64,000 nucleotides of DNA from Sutcliffiella horikoshii (GCA_001636495.1 KV440964.1:822666-886665), one strand, 5' to 3'; shown: positions 15,880-24,353, counted from the first letter of the stretch. Notes: generated by a model not told the origin, from the letters alone. Numbers and translations: made by a program.

Positions 15880-15933
15880 ATGTCTCGAAGAATTACAACA
15901 AACATCCTAATCGTTTTTTATATACAGCTGTAA
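15880..15933 (+). CDS. usd: usd, leader peptide upstream of spoIIID
   Basis: ATG 15880 with SD TGAGGTGAGG codes for a 17-residue peptide, MSRRITTNILIVFYIQL. In B. subtilis a small ORF named usd stands in the same place and its translation is required for translation of spoIIID mRNA, probably by opening a structure that hides the spoIIID start. The spacer to spoIIID is 82 bases. The position and SD support the call; sequence identity with B. subtilis usd is from memory. Confidence 0.65.
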   Translation: MSRRITTNILIVFYIQL

Positions 15934-16015
15934 ACATGGTGCACTTCGTTACATCGGAATAAGCGGGTCTCATTTCACACTTCTCAACATCCACAATTTA
16001 GGGAGGGCGAGTGGT

Positions 16016-16279
16016 GTGCACGATTACATCAAAGAGAGAACTATCAAGATTGGAAAGTATATCGTGGAGACGAAGAAGACGGTTCGCGTGATTGCGAAGG
16101 AATTTGGCGTTTCCAAAAGTACTGTCCATAAGGACTTGACCGAAAGACTGCCGGAGATCAACCCAGACTTAGCGAATGAAGTGAAAACAATCCTTGATTA
16201 CCATAAATCCATCAGGCATTTACGCGGCGGAGAGGCAACCAAGATGAAGTACAAGAAAGAAGAAGAAACAGTAAAGTAA
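16016..16279 (+). CDS. spoIIID: SpoIIID, mother-cell transcription regulator of sporulation
   Basis: An 87-residue DNA-binding protein that activates or represses many sigma-E and sigma-K genes in the mother cell. The protein is almost identical to B. subtilis SpoIIID: HDYIKERTIKIGKYIVETKK, VRVIAKEFGVSKSTVHKDL (helix-turn-helix), LPEINPDLANEVK and HLRGGEATK. GTG start 16016 with SD GGGAGGGCGAG. The C-terminal tail is slightly shorter than in B. subtilis. A terminator follows and mbl is downstream, as in B. subtilis. Confidence 0.97.
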   Translation: MHDYIKERTIKIGKYIVETKKTVRVIAKEFGVSKSTVHKDLTERLPEINPDLANEVKTILDYHKSIRHLRGGEATKMKYKKEEETVK

Positions 16280-16286
16280 CACGAGG

Positions 16287-16317
16287 ATACCAGGGCGAAG
16301 GGAGCTCTGGTATTTTT
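16287..16317 (+). terminator. Terminator of spoIIID
   Basis: ATACCAG (16287-16293) and CTGGTAT (16307-16313) flank GGGCGAAGGGAGCT, followed by TTTT. Confidence 0.75.
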
Positions 16318-16375
16318 GGTTATTTGGTGGGTGGGGGATGATTTCCAGCAGCGTAAGCAGCTTTCAACTTATGAA

Positions 16376-16545
16376 GACAATTTGAGCGCGAAAATTCAGT
16401 TGAGATTGTCATTATCAATGCTATAAAGACAATCTGAGCGTGAAAGATCAGTTGAGATTGTCATTATCAATGCTATAAAGACAATTTGAGCGCAAAAACT
16501 CAGTTGAGATTGTCATTATCAAAGCTATGAAGACAAACTCGGCAA
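16376..16545. repeat. 52-bp tandem repeat of hairpins between spoIIID and mbl
   Basis: Units begin with GACAA at 16376, 16428, 16480 and (partial) 16532, exactly 52 bases apart. Each unit holds GACAATYTGAGCG, a short loop, then CAGTTGAGATTGTC, so GACAATCT and AGATTGTC pair within the unit, followed by ATTATCAAWGCTATRAA. Three units and a fragment are present with few differences. Confidence 0.85.
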
Positions 16546-16837
16546 AAAAACCACGCTGGGACTGCCTTCATCCACCACTAGACACCCGCATCCCCCATTT
16601 CCCATCCCAATTCGACAAATTTCTTAAAAAAATGACAGGTAACTACTGTTAAATTCCCCCTTTATTTTGTAAAATGTGATAGAATATACAATTAGGACTA
16701 AAGATAGTGTTCATGAGCATTTCACAATAACAATCAACGAACATTCACATAAAAGTCGCATAGCAAAACAAAACAAGAACACCAAAAAAAAATCAAAAAA
16801 CAAAACCAAAGCATGCTGCAAGGAGGAAAAAAGTAAG

Positions 16838-17839
16838 ATGTTTGCAAGGGATATTGGAATTGACCTGGGTACGGCGAATGTACTCATCCACGTAAAAGGA
16901 AAGGGTATCGTTCTTAACGAGCCATCCGTAGTAGCAATTGATACGAACACAGGAAAAGTTTTGGCGGTAGGGGAAGAGGCCCGTAAGATGGTCGGACGTA
17001 CTCCAGGAAACATCGTAGCGATGCGACCGCTAAAAGATGGAGTTATCGCAGATTTTGAAGTCACAGAAGCGATGCTCAAGCATTTCATCAAAAAATTGAA
17101 CGTCAGAGGCTTTCTTTCCAAGCCGCGCATCCTGATCTGTTGCCCAACGAACATCACATCCGTTGAGCAAAAAGCAATCAGAGAAGCGGCTGAAAAAAGC
17201 GGCGGCAAAAAAGTTTACCTAGAAGAAGAGCCGAAAGTGGCAGCAATCGGAGCGGGCATGGACATCTTTCAACCAAGCGGAAACATGGTAGTGGACATCG
17301 GTGGAGGAACAACAGATGTAGCCGTCCTATCCATGGGCGACATCGTAACGGCATCTTCCATTAAAATGGCCGGTGACAAATTCGATGCCGAAATTCTTCA
17401 GTACATCAAAAAGAAGTACAAGCTACTGATCGGAGAACGTACAGCGGAAAACATCAAGATCGAAATCGCAACGGTATTCCCTGGAGGCCGTAACGAAACC
17501 ATCGACATCCGCGGACGCGACATGGTAAGCGGACTGCCACAAACAATCACCGTCAAATCAGACGAGATCGAAGAAGCACTACGCGAATCCGTCCAAGTCA
17601 TCGTCCAAGCAGCCAAAAGCGTCCTAGAACGCACACCACCAGAACTATCCGCCGACATCATCGACCGCGGCGTCATCCTAACAGGCGGAGGAGCCCTCCT
17701 ACACGGAATGGACCAACTCCTAGCCGAAGAACTAAAAGTCCCAGTCCTAATCGCAGAACAACCAATGGACTGCGTCGCAATCGGCACAGGCATCATGCTC
17801 GACCACATCGACAAACTGCCAAGCAAAAGCTTCGCCTAA
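16838..17839 (+). CDS. mbl: Mbl, MreB-like cell-shape protein
   Basis: A 333-residue actin-like ATPase that forms membrane-bound filaments guiding cylindrical wall synthesis. Seen: RDIGIDLGTANVLIHVKGKG (phosphate-1), VVDIGGGTTDVAVLS (phosphate-2) and LTGGGALLHGMD near the C terminus. ATG 16838 follows SD AAGGAGG; the frame is open upstream but family length (333) fixes this start. Codon use shifts from ordinary, G-rich to strongly C-rich after about 17450. A terminator follows. Confidence 0.97.
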   Translation: MFARDIGIDLGTANVLIHVKGKGIVLNEPSVVAIDTNTGKVLAVGEEARKMVGRTPGNIVAMRPLKDGVIADFEVTEAMLKHFIKKLNVRGFLSKPRILICCPTNITSVEQKAIREAAEKSGGKKVYLEEEPKVAAIGAGMDIFQPSGNMVVDIGGGTTDVAVLSMGDIVTASSIKMAGDKFDAEILQYIKKKYKLLIGERTAENIKIEIATVFPGGRNETIDIRGRDMVSGLPQTITVKSDEIEEALRESVQVIVQAAKSVLERTPPELSADIIDRGVILTGGGALLHGMDQLLAEELKVPVLIAEQPMDCVAIGTGIMLDHIDKLPSKSFA

Positions 17840-17857
17840 ATAAAATATAAACACACC

Positions 17858-17894
17858 AAAGGAGTAGCCCCCAACAAAGGCTGCTCCTTTTTTT
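17858..17894 (+). terminator. Terminator of mbl
   Basis: AAAGGAGTAGCC and GGCTGCTCCTTT pair with one mismatch and run into seven T. Confidence 0.85.
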
Positions 17895-17910
17895 AATGTT
17901 TTAATGTTTG

Positions 17911-17976
17911 GGGTCTGTCCCCCAAAAAAAGACTCCCTTCTCCCTCAAAACCCCCTCGCGGGGGACTGACCCCGCC
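17911..17976. repeat. REP-like GGGGTCTG/ACTGACCCC elements
   Basis: GGGGTCTGTCCCCC (from 17911) and CGGGGGACTGACCCCG (near 17959) are diverged members of the GGGTCWGACCC family. The rest of the gap before the next gene shows no gene. Confidence 0.5.
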
Positions 17977-18123
17977 CCTCAGCTCTTCCCCCTCCCAACC
18001 AACACCCAATCATTTACCAGTTTACACCCTCCACATTCTCCGTTATCATAGTCCATGGTTAAACAACACCAAACCAAACTAATGACCGTCAAAAAAGACG
18101 TTCTATACAAAAGGAGTGACACC

Positions 18124-20133
18124 ATGTCATCCAACAACCAATCACTACCACAAACAAAAAAGCGATTTCGTACGGAAATTGAAGGACTACGTGCTGTCGC
18201 AGCACTACTAGTCGCAATTTATCATATATGGCTCGGAAACGTTTCAGGAGGAGTAGACGTCTTCTTCGTCGTCTCCGGCTTCCTTATCACCACATCTTTA
18301 CTTGGAAGAGTACAGAGACATGGGAAAATCGACATCATCGATTTCGTCCTGGGACTTGCAAAGCGTCTGTTCCCAGCCGCTTTCTTCGTCTTGCTGGTCG
18401 TAACAGTCGCCAGCATGCTCTGGTTACCACAAGTCCAGTGGGCACAGACGCTAAAAGAAATATTTGCATCTGCCTTCTATTATCAGAACTGGCAGCTTGC
18501 TTTTAACGCCGTTGACTATCTCGCTCAGAACAATGAGGCAAGCCCGGTGCAGCATTTCTGGGCGATGTCCATACAGGGGCAATTCTATCTTCTTTGGCCG
18601 ACCGTTGTATTCGGGTTGGCATTGTTAGTGCGTAAATTATTCAAAATAAAATTCAAAACAACCTTGGGAGCGGTGCTAATTACTGTTTTCACTGCATCGT
18701 TGACGTATTCCATCTACCTGACGTCAACCAACCAGGCCTTCGCGTATTTCCACACTTTCACGAGAGTATGGGAGTTTGCGCTTGGTGGGATTGTTGCCGT
18801 ACTTGGTTCGCAGGTTGTCTTGCGTAAATCGATCAGCTTCCTTATTGGCTGGGTTGGCCTTATTGCGATCGTATTATGTGGGATTGTGTTGCAGGTTTCC
18901 ACAGTGTTTCCTGGATATGCGGCACTTTGGCCGACGCTTGCAGCGATTTTCATCATCCTGGCAGGAAACAATGGAGGTACCTTTGGCGTACACCGATTCT
19001 TAAGCTTAAAGCCTTTGACAAAGCTTGGGAATCTTTCTTATGCCCTCTATCTATGGCACTGGCCGATTCTGGTCTTTTACTTCATTATTACCGATAAAGA
19101 GACGGTGCCATTGTTGGACGGGCTACTGATTATCGTGGCATCTATTGTGTTATCCTACTTCACGACCTATATTGTAGAAAAACCGATTCGAAGCATGAAA
19201 AAAGAAAGTCCGAAATGGAAAAGGGGATCGGTCGTTGTTGCCTGTATGGTGCCGGTTGTTTTAACTGCCTCACTTTGGGCTAACCAGATTGGGCAGGCGG
19301 AAGCGGAACTTGCCAATCTGGTAGAGAATGAAGAATATCCAGGTGCACTGGAGGCCTTCTCGAATAAAGTGGAGGGGGATACCGATGTACCGGTCATGCC
19401 GACACCGCTTCAGGCGCAAGGGGATCTTCCGAAGGTTTATGAGGATGAATGTCATCAGTCATTATCCAAATCGGAAGTGATAGCCTGCGAATATGGGGCT
19501 ACCGAGAACCCTGAGTATACGATTGCCCTTGTTGGTGGATCCCACTCCGCCCAATGGCTTCCGGCACTCGAAGTGTTTGCGGAAGATGAAAATATCAAGG
19601 TAATCAATTATACGAAAAGTGCTTGCCGTTTCACTGGGGAAGAAGTGAATGAAAGTACTTCTGAATCTTGTAATGAGTGGAACAAGGAATTGATTGAGAC
19701 CCTTGTATCCACCAAACCTGACCTTGTCTTCACTACGGCAGATGTGGGGAATAAGCCTGAGGTTCCAGAAGGGTTTGTCCAGCAATGGGAAACGCTGAAT
19801 GAGGCGAACATTCCGGTATTTGCCTTAAGGGACAACGCCTGGTTTGATTTTGATGTTCCGTCCTGTGTCGAAGAAAAGGGCGAAGATTCCTTGGAGTGTG
19901 CGCAGGAAAGGGAAGAGGCATTGCCGTCTGAAAGTCCTTTCAGTAAATTGGACACAGTACCTGATAATGTCAGCTACGTTGACCTTACTGATTATTTGTG
20001 TGATGAAGACTACTGTAAACCAGTAAAAGGGAATGTCCTGGTTTATAGGGACAAGCACCATATCACAGCCACCTACGCGAGAACGATGGCACCAATACTG
20101 AAAAAAGAACTATTTGCTGTATTAAATAAGTAA
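18124..20133 (+). CDS. OafA/YrhL-type acyltransferase with SGNH domain
   Basis: A 669-residue membrane O-acyltransferase. The N-terminal acyltransferase-3 domain spans about 10 membrane segments: FRTEIEGLRAVAALLVAIYH, GGVDVFFVVSGFLIT, VQHFWAMSIQGQFYLLWP, LGNLSYALYLWHWPI. The C-terminal extracytoplasmic SGNH-like domain has ALVGGSHSAQWLPAL (G-x-S-H) and YRDKHHITATYA (D-x-x-H). Such proteins O-acetylate wall teichoic acid, peptidoglycan or exopolysaccharide. ATG 18124 is chosen for SD AAAAGGAG; the frame is open further. The 5' 300 bases are C-rich like the preceding area, the rest is not. Confidence 0.9.
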   Translation: MSSNNQSLPQTKKRFRTEIEGLRAVAALLVAIYHIWLGNVSGGVDVFFVVSGFLITTSLLGRVQRHGKIDIIDFVLGLAKRLFPAAFFVLLVVTVASMLWLPQVQWAQTLKEIFASAFYYQNWQLAFNAVDYLAQNNEASPVQHFWAMSIQGQFYLLWPTVVFGLALLVRKLFKIKFKTTLGAVLITVFTASLTYSIYLTSTNQAFAYFHTFTRVWEFALGGIVAVLGSQVVLRKSISFLIGWVGLIAIVLCGIVLQVSTVFPGYAALWPTLAAIFIILAGNNGGTFGVHRFLSLKPLTKLGNLSYALYLWHWPILVFYFIITDKETVPLLDGLLIIVASIVLSYFTTYIVEKPIRSMKKESPKWKRGSVVVACMVPVVLTASLWANQIGQAEAELANLVENEEYPGALEAFSNKVEGDTDVPVMPTPLQAQGDLPKVYEDECHQSLSKSEVIACEYGATENPEYTIALVGGSHSAQWLPALEVFAEDENIKVINYTKSACRFTGEEVNESTSESCNEWNKELIETLVSTKPDLVFTTADVGNKPEVPEGFVQQWETLNEANIPVFALRDNAWFDFDVPSCVEEKGEDSLECAQEREEALPSESPFSKLDTVPDNVSYVDLTDYLCDEDYCKPVKGNVLVYRDKHHITATYARTMAPILKKELFAVLNK

Positions 20134-20136
20134 ACC

Positions 20137-20176
20137 AGAAGAGCTAGGTCGGAAAACTGGCCTGGCTCTTCTTTCC
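20137..20176 (+). terminator. Terminator of the acyltransferase gene
   Basis: AGAAGAGCTAGG (20137-20148) and CCTGGCTCTTCT (20161-20172) form a 12-bp stem with one wobble, followed by TTCCC. Confidence 0.7.
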
Positions 20177-20265
20177 CATCTTTGCTTTCCACCCTCTGAT
20201 GTTAGAAATCCTCCACGAAGGGTATAGAAAGAATACATCACAAAACCCTGGAGGTGCATTTGAAC

Positions 20266-20430
20266 ATGTACCAAAGATTTTTGAGACAATGGCATTCTTA
20301 CAGAGCAAGGTATCATGAAATACTGATTGACGTTTGCTTGGATGAAACGTTAAAACAGACCTTAATCAATAAATTGGACTACCATAAACAGAAACTGAAT
20401 GAAATGCAACAACTAAGCCCCTACCAGTGA
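20266..20430 (+). CDS. 54-residue small protein
   Basis: ATG 20266 (or TTG 20260) with SD CTGGAGGTG. It reads MYQRFLRQWHSYRARYHEIL, then IDVCLDETLKQTLINKLDYH and a Gln-rich end. Aromatic and basic N terminus and helical remainder. Layout is like the protein at 14602. AAAGGGCTTTTTTT follows. Function unknown. Confidence 0.65.
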   Translation: MYQRFLRQWHSYRARYHEILIDVCLDETLKQTLINKLDYHKQKLNEMQQLSPYQ

Positions 20431-20555
20431 TGGAAAGGGCTTTTTTTCATGAAATAACCTAGCTGTTGATTGGAGCATAGCGGCGTTTATGCGACTATTC
20501 CTAAAAAAATCCAATAATCACAAAATTACATATATCGACAAACTCACATTTGTAC

Positions 20556-20561
20556 TATAAT
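20556..20561 (+). promoter_or_regulatory. -10 element of flhO operon
   Basis: TATAAT 46 bases before flhO. TCGACA upstream is at 15 bases, so the -35 is uncertain. Confidence 0.35.
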
Positions 20562-20606
20562 AGAAATTAGAAAAATCTGTACGTGAAAAATATGAGGTGA
20601 AATCAA

Positions 20607-21428
20607 ATGTTACGTGGGTTTTATACGGCTACAGCGGGGATGATTTCCCAACAGCGCCGGATGGAAATGATGTCAAACAATCTGGCTAATGCCAACACAC
20701 CGGGATACAAAGCGGACCAAGGCTCGCTGCGTTCCTTTCCGGAATTATTACTACAGCGCCTTGACCAATCGAACAACACGAATAGACTCAACCCTTTATC
20801 GCCGCCTAATGATCCAGTCCGACTGAGTACAGGTGTGTACCTGCAAGAAACAAAACCAAGACATTCGCAAGGGGATTTGCGACCAACAGGAAACGACACG
20901 GATCTGGCTATTCTAAATCAGAACTTGCCGGGTGAAGCATCGGTCTATTTTACTGTCGAACAAGTGGATGGAACACCGAGATATACAAGGAACGGAAACT
21001 TTGCCATTGATACAGAAGGCTATCTGACAAGTAACAGCGGCCTTTATGTCTTGGATGAAAATGGTGAGCGTATCCAGATTGCCTCCCGTTCGATGTTAGT
21101 ACAGCAGGATGGTACGATTCTTGAGGGGGACATCCGGAACACTCGACTTGGCATTGCTCTTGCGAACAACCCCGACGAGCTGATACGTGATGGTAATGGA
21201 TTGTACCGGACAGCAGAGGATGCCCCACCTTTAGAAAATGCTACGGCTAATCCTGAAGTGAGCTACCAGATATCCCAGGGGCATATTGAACGTTCCAACG
21301 TGGATACAGCCAAAGCGATGAGTGATATGACGGCGGCGTACCGAGCATTTGAGGCGAATCAAAAGGTGATCCAGGCTTATGATATGAGCATGCAGAAGGC
21401 TGCGAATGAAATTGGACGCATCAACTAA
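20607..21428 (+). CDS. flhO: FlhO, flagellar hook-basal body protein (FlgG family)
   Basis: A 273-residue rod/hook-type protein. Seen: the N-terminal heptad MLRGFYTATAGMISQQRRME with SNNLANANTPGYK, the FlgG-family middle TRNGNFAIDTEGYL, and the C-terminal coiled coil QGHIERSNVDTAKAM and AYDMSMQKAANEIG. Exported through the flagellar type III apparatus to form the distal rod. SD GAGGTGA precedes ATG. It is followed by its paralogue flhP after 33 bases, as in B. subtilis downstream of mbl. Confidence 0.94.
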   Translation: MLRGFYTATAGMISQQRRMEMMSNNLANANTPGYKADQGSLRSFPELLLQRLDQSNNTNRLNPLSPPNDPVRLSTGVYLQETKPRHSQGDLRPTGNDTDLAILNQNLPGEASVYFTVEQVDGTPRYTRNGNFAIDTEGYLTSNSGLYVLDENGERIQIASRSMLVQQDGTILEGDIRNTRLGIALANNPDELIRDGNGLYRTAEDAPPLENATANPEVSYQISQGHIERSNVDTAKAMSDMTAAYRAFEANQKVIQAYDMSMQKAANEIGRIN

Positions 21429-21461
21429 TATTATCAGCCCTTAATTGGAGGGGAATTATAA

Positions 21462-22304
21462 ATGAACAGAATTATGTTGAACGCCACAAATACGATGAAC
21501 CAACTCCAGAAGCAGTTGGATCTTATCTCTCATAACGTGGCAAATGTCGATACAATAGGTTATAAAAATAGAAGTGCTTCCTTTCAAGAACTGCTTGTCC
21601 AACAGTCCAATAATCAGACGTTAACACGATATGACAATGAAACGGCCCGCCAATCGGAGTTAGGAATCCGGGTTGGATCTGGAGCAGGTCTTAGTAAGAC
21701 ACAGCTTCATCTCACGCAAGGGCCTATGAAAGCAACGGACCGTATGTTAGACTTTGCACTTGGAAAAGAAGATCAGTTTTTTACGGTTCAAGTCACACAA
21801 AATGGGCAAACTAGTACACAATTTACAAGGAATGGTGTATTCTATTTGTCACCAATCAACAACACACAAGTGATGCTTGTGACTTCAGAAGGGCATCCTG
21901 TGCTCGACAGTAACGAACAACCGATCATCTTGCCGGAAAACGTGAAAGAGATTAAACTGCAATCAAACGGCATCCTTTCAGCGATGATGACTAACGGACA
22001 GGCCATTGCTCGTGAGCTTGGAGTGGCAGAGGTAGTCAGGCCACAGGTGCTTGAGCTAAGGCCAGGTTCCCTATATGCCCTTCCTCCAGCCAATGTGGCT
22101 AATCCGGAAGATGTGGTAGGGTATTTACAAGGTGGCGCCAGAGCGGATATCCGCATGCAACAAGGTGTGCTGGAACAGTCCAATGTGGACCTTGCATCCG
22201 AGATGACAGAGTTGACTTTGATGCAGCGTTCTTACCAATTTAACGCAAGATCTGTCCAATTCGCCGATCAGATGATGGGGCTTGTGAACGGACTTAAATC
22301 TTAA
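21462..22304 (+). CDS. flhP: FlhP, flagellar hook-basal body protein (FlgG family)
   Basis: A 280-residue paralogue of FlhO. Seen: the N-terminal rod motif MNQLQKQLDLISHNVANVDT with TIGYKNR, the central FTRNGVFYLSP, and the C-terminal GVLEQSNVDLASEMTELTL and SYQFNARSVQFADQMM. Likely part of the flagellar rod with FlhO. SD TTGGAGGGG precedes ATG. Confidence 0.94.
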   Translation: MNRIMLNATNTMNQLQKQLDLISHNVANVDTIGYKNRSASFQELLVQQSNNQTLTRYDNETARQSELGIRVGSGAGLSKTQLHLTQGPMKATDRMLDFALGKEDQFFTVQVTQNGQTSTQFTRNGVFYLSPINNTQVMLVTSEGHPVLDSNEQPIILPENVKEIKLQSNGILSAMMTNGQAIARELGVAEVVRPQVLELRPGSLYALPPANVANPEDVVGYLQGGARADIRMQQGVLEQSNVDLASEMTELTLMQRSYQFNARSVQFADQMMGLVNGLKS

Positions 22305-22371
22305 AGAGCTTCGCAAAATAGAGTTAACTAAATCAACAATAGTAAATCCACGAAAAAGGAGAGGTTGCGCA

Positions 22372-22671
22372 ATGGAGCAGGAACAAGAAAAAAAGAGCTT
22401 ATCAAGGGAAGAGTTGCGCAAAGCTCAGAAAAATAAAACAAGTCAGCAGGAAGAACTAAAGGCAACTGAGGAAGAACGTCCGAAAAAATATAAATTCCGA
22501 ATCCGCCTTATCCCGATTTGGTTACGGCTAATCATCATTGTTGCTATTATGGCAGTGGCAATTGTTGCAGGAGCCATGTTCGGTTATGGGGTGCTTGGTG
22601 GGGGAAATCCGATGGATGTTCTGAACAAAGAAACCTGGCAGCATATTCTGGATCTTGTTAACAAAGAATAA
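22372..22671 (+). CDS. EpuA-like small membrane protein (annotated elsewhere as RNA polymerase subunit beta-like)
   Basis: A 99-residue protein with a long charged cytoplasmic N terminus (residues 1-45; SLSREELRKAQKNK), a short basic patch FRIRLIPIWLR, one transmembrane segment (about 54-76) and an extracytoplasmic tail. This is the EpuA pattern, often mislabelled RpoB-like in databases. Role unknown. SD AAAGGAGAGG. Placed between flhP and fabZ. Confidence 0.75.
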   Translation: MEQEQEKKSLSREELRKAQKNKTSQQEELKATEEERPKKYKFRIRLIPIWLRLIIIVAIMAVAIVAGAMFGYGVLGGGNPMDVLNKETWQHILDLVNKE

Positions 22672-22702
22672 GGGAGTCCGACAAAGGACTTCCTATTTTT
22701 TA
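22671..22702 (+). terminator. Terminator after the EpuA-like gene
   Basis: AGGGAGTCC and GGACTTCCT pair around GACAAA and are followed by ATTTTTT. Confidence 0.8.
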
Positions 22703-22749
22703 TGCCTTCCTATATAATTGTAAGTAACTATTAGTAGGAGGTCATAAAA

Positions 22750-23181
22750 ATGCTTGATATTAACGAAATTAAAGAAATCATTCCACATAGATATCCATTT
22801 CTTTTGGTCGACAGAATTATTGAGATCGAAGAAGGACAACGCGCAATTGGTATTAAGAATGTAACGGCCAACGAGGAATTCTTCAACGGGCACTTTCCGG
22901 AGTTCCCGGTTATGCCTGGTGTCCTGATTGTCGAGGCTTTAGCACAGGTTGGAGCGGTAGCGATACTGAAAAAGGAAGAGAACAAAGGACGCTTAGCATT
23001 CTTCACAGGTATTGATAACTGCCGATTCAAAAAGCAAGTAGTACCTGGGGACCAGCTTCGTCTTGAAGTCGAAATGACTCGAGTGCGTGGCAGTATTGGG
23101 AAAGGCAAGGGGACAGCAACGGTTGATGGACAGCTCGTGTGCGAGCTGGAAATGATGTTTGCTCTAGGCCAAAAGCAGTAA
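22750..23181 (+). CDS. fabZ: FabZ, 3-hydroxyacyl-ACP dehydratase
   Basis: A 143-residue hotdog-fold enzyme of fatty acid elongation: it dehydrates beta-hydroxyacyl-ACP to trans-2-enoyl-ACP. Seen: [13 protein letters not shown], the catalytic His in [13 protein letters not shown] and the catalytic Glu in [14 protein letters not shown]. Length is typical. SD TAGGAGG precedes ATG. Own transcription unit after a terminator. Confidence 0.97.
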   Translation: MLDINEIKEIIPHRYPFLLVDRIIEIEEGQRAIGIKNVTANEEFFNGHFPEFPVMPGVLIVEALAQVGAVAILKKEENKGRLAFFTGIDNCRFKKQVVPGDQLRLEVEMTRVRGSIGKGKGTATVDGQLVCELEMMFALGQKQ

Positions 23182-23300
23182 TTTGAAAAAATTGCAGTTT
23201 GTATGCAAACTTTCTCGAAAGTTGGGGAATATAAAAAGGGACCAAGCAAAATGAGTAAAACAGGTCTTGAAATTCCATATACGAAAGGAGAAGGTTTAAT

Positions 23301-23501
23301 ATGAACAGCAAATGGTTAATTAAATTATCTGGTACAGCTTTAGCGGCAATGTTGATTACGGGATGTGCAGCAAACAATCAGGATGTTCCTCCGCCAGAAG
23401 AAGAAAACCCACCAATGGAAGAACCTGCAGATCCTGAAATGGAAGAAGATCAAAACATGGAAGACGATATGGAAATGGAAGAGGAAGAAGACCAGCAGTA
23501 A
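23301..23501 (+). CDS. Small acidic lipoprotein
   Basis: A 66-residue protein: signal peptide MNSKWLIKLSGTALAAMLIT with lipobox ITGC, then a tail made almost only of Glu, Asp, Met and Pro (EEENPPMEEPADPEMEEDQN). SD AAAGGAGAAGG. Expected to be a lipid-anchored, intrinsically disordered anionic peptide on the cell surface. No function known. Confidence 0.75.
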   Translation: MNSKWLIKLSGTALAAMLITGCAANNQDVPPPEEENPPMEEPADPEMEEDQNMEDDMEMEEEEDQQ

Positions 23502-23516
23502 TCTCTTTCATCAAGT

Positions 23517-23543
23517 GGGGGACAGTGGATGCTGTCCCTTTTG
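23517..23543 (+). terminator. Terminator of the acidic lipoprotein gene
   Basis: GGGGACAG and CTGTCCC flank TGGATG, followed by TTTT. Confidence 0.7.
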
Positions 23544-23594
23544 ATTTGCTTTCCGGAGTCCGGAACACACGAATAGCGACATTCAAGAGGTCCA

Positions 23595-24056
23595 TCACTT
23601 CTTGTAATCCCACACTATCCGCCACTCTCCGTCCTCAAGGAGGACATACACATATTGCACAAACACAAAATGCCCATACTTTCCGTGATAGTTTTGTTTC
23701 ACCTGAAACTCATACACCTGAGCAAATGGATCCCCACCCTTCACCATCCGCCAATCCTTCCATTCCTTTCCGCCACTCACCTCGTAAGAAAACGTGTCAG
23801 CTCCGAAATGCCCGTTGAACACATGCGCCCTATCTTGTACATAAGCTCCACGATTAAACCGCTCCTGTATTTCCGTATGCAACAGCTCCCACGAACGGCC
23901 ATAGTCCCCGTTACTCTCATATTCATAGAACTCCTCGACCACTAGTCGAGCTTTCCTCTCTGATCCCATCAAAAACGAAGAGATTAGATAGAAGAACAAA
24001 ACGACTATTAAGCCCCCAATCCATAATAATTTCCCACGACCGCGTCTTCTTCGCAA
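23595..24056 (-). CDS. Membrane-anchored protein, NTF2-like, unknown
   Basis: A 153-residue protein with a basic N terminus (RRRRGRGK), one transmembrane anchor (about 10-29) and an extracytoplasmic domain RLVVEEFYEYESNGDYGRSW ending VLLEDGEWRIVWDY, a pattern of NTF2-like/SnoaL-type accessory domains. TTG start; GGGGGCGG stands 5 bases before. It is convergent with the lipoprotein gene. Function unknown. Confidence 0.7.
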   Translation of the reverse strand: MRRRRGRGKLLWIGGLIVVLFFYLISSFLMGSERKARLVVEEFYEYESNGDYGRSWELLHTEIQERFNRGAYVQDRAHVFNGHFGADTFSYEVSGGKEWKDWRMVKGGDPFAQVYEFQVKQNYHGKYGHFVFVQYVYVLLEDGEWRIVWDYKK

Positions 24057-24353
24057 CTAACACCGCCCCCGTATCTCGTCCGCACTTATATCCAAATATA
24101 TGAAGAAAACCCAATTATATAATCCATTCGACAAAATATATAAAATATTCGACAATATCCGATTTAAATGTCAATAATTACACAGGACTTTCTAACGATT
24201 TGTAAGAAATTCCTCTTTTATTACAAAGAAATTACAATTATGATGTAGATATATGTTAGAAATTGCCCTATAATAGTTCAGTATGGAAATAAAAGAATAA
24301 ATATGAAAAAGTATTAAACTTTACCAGTAACGAGTAAAATTTCGGAGGTCAAC
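24057..24353 (+). promoter_or_regulatory. AT-rich promoter area of the polysaccharide cluster
   Basis: No gene. TATAAT at 24269-24274 has TAGATA 17 bases upstream; the transcript would start about 70 bases before the first gene. The area holds two near repeats of ATTCGACAAWATAT (about 24127-24155). Confidence 0.5.

Noticed and set aside
16376-16545. Tandem repeats considered as a CRISPR array
   Set aside because: The units are contiguous with a 52-base period and near-identical throughout; there are no unique spacers and no cas genes.
23525-23818. Open frames on the + strand opposite the gene at 23595-24056
   Set aside because: The minus-strand protein has a sensible anchor and domain pattern; the + frames have no SD and an unlikely His/Pro/Ser-rich composition.
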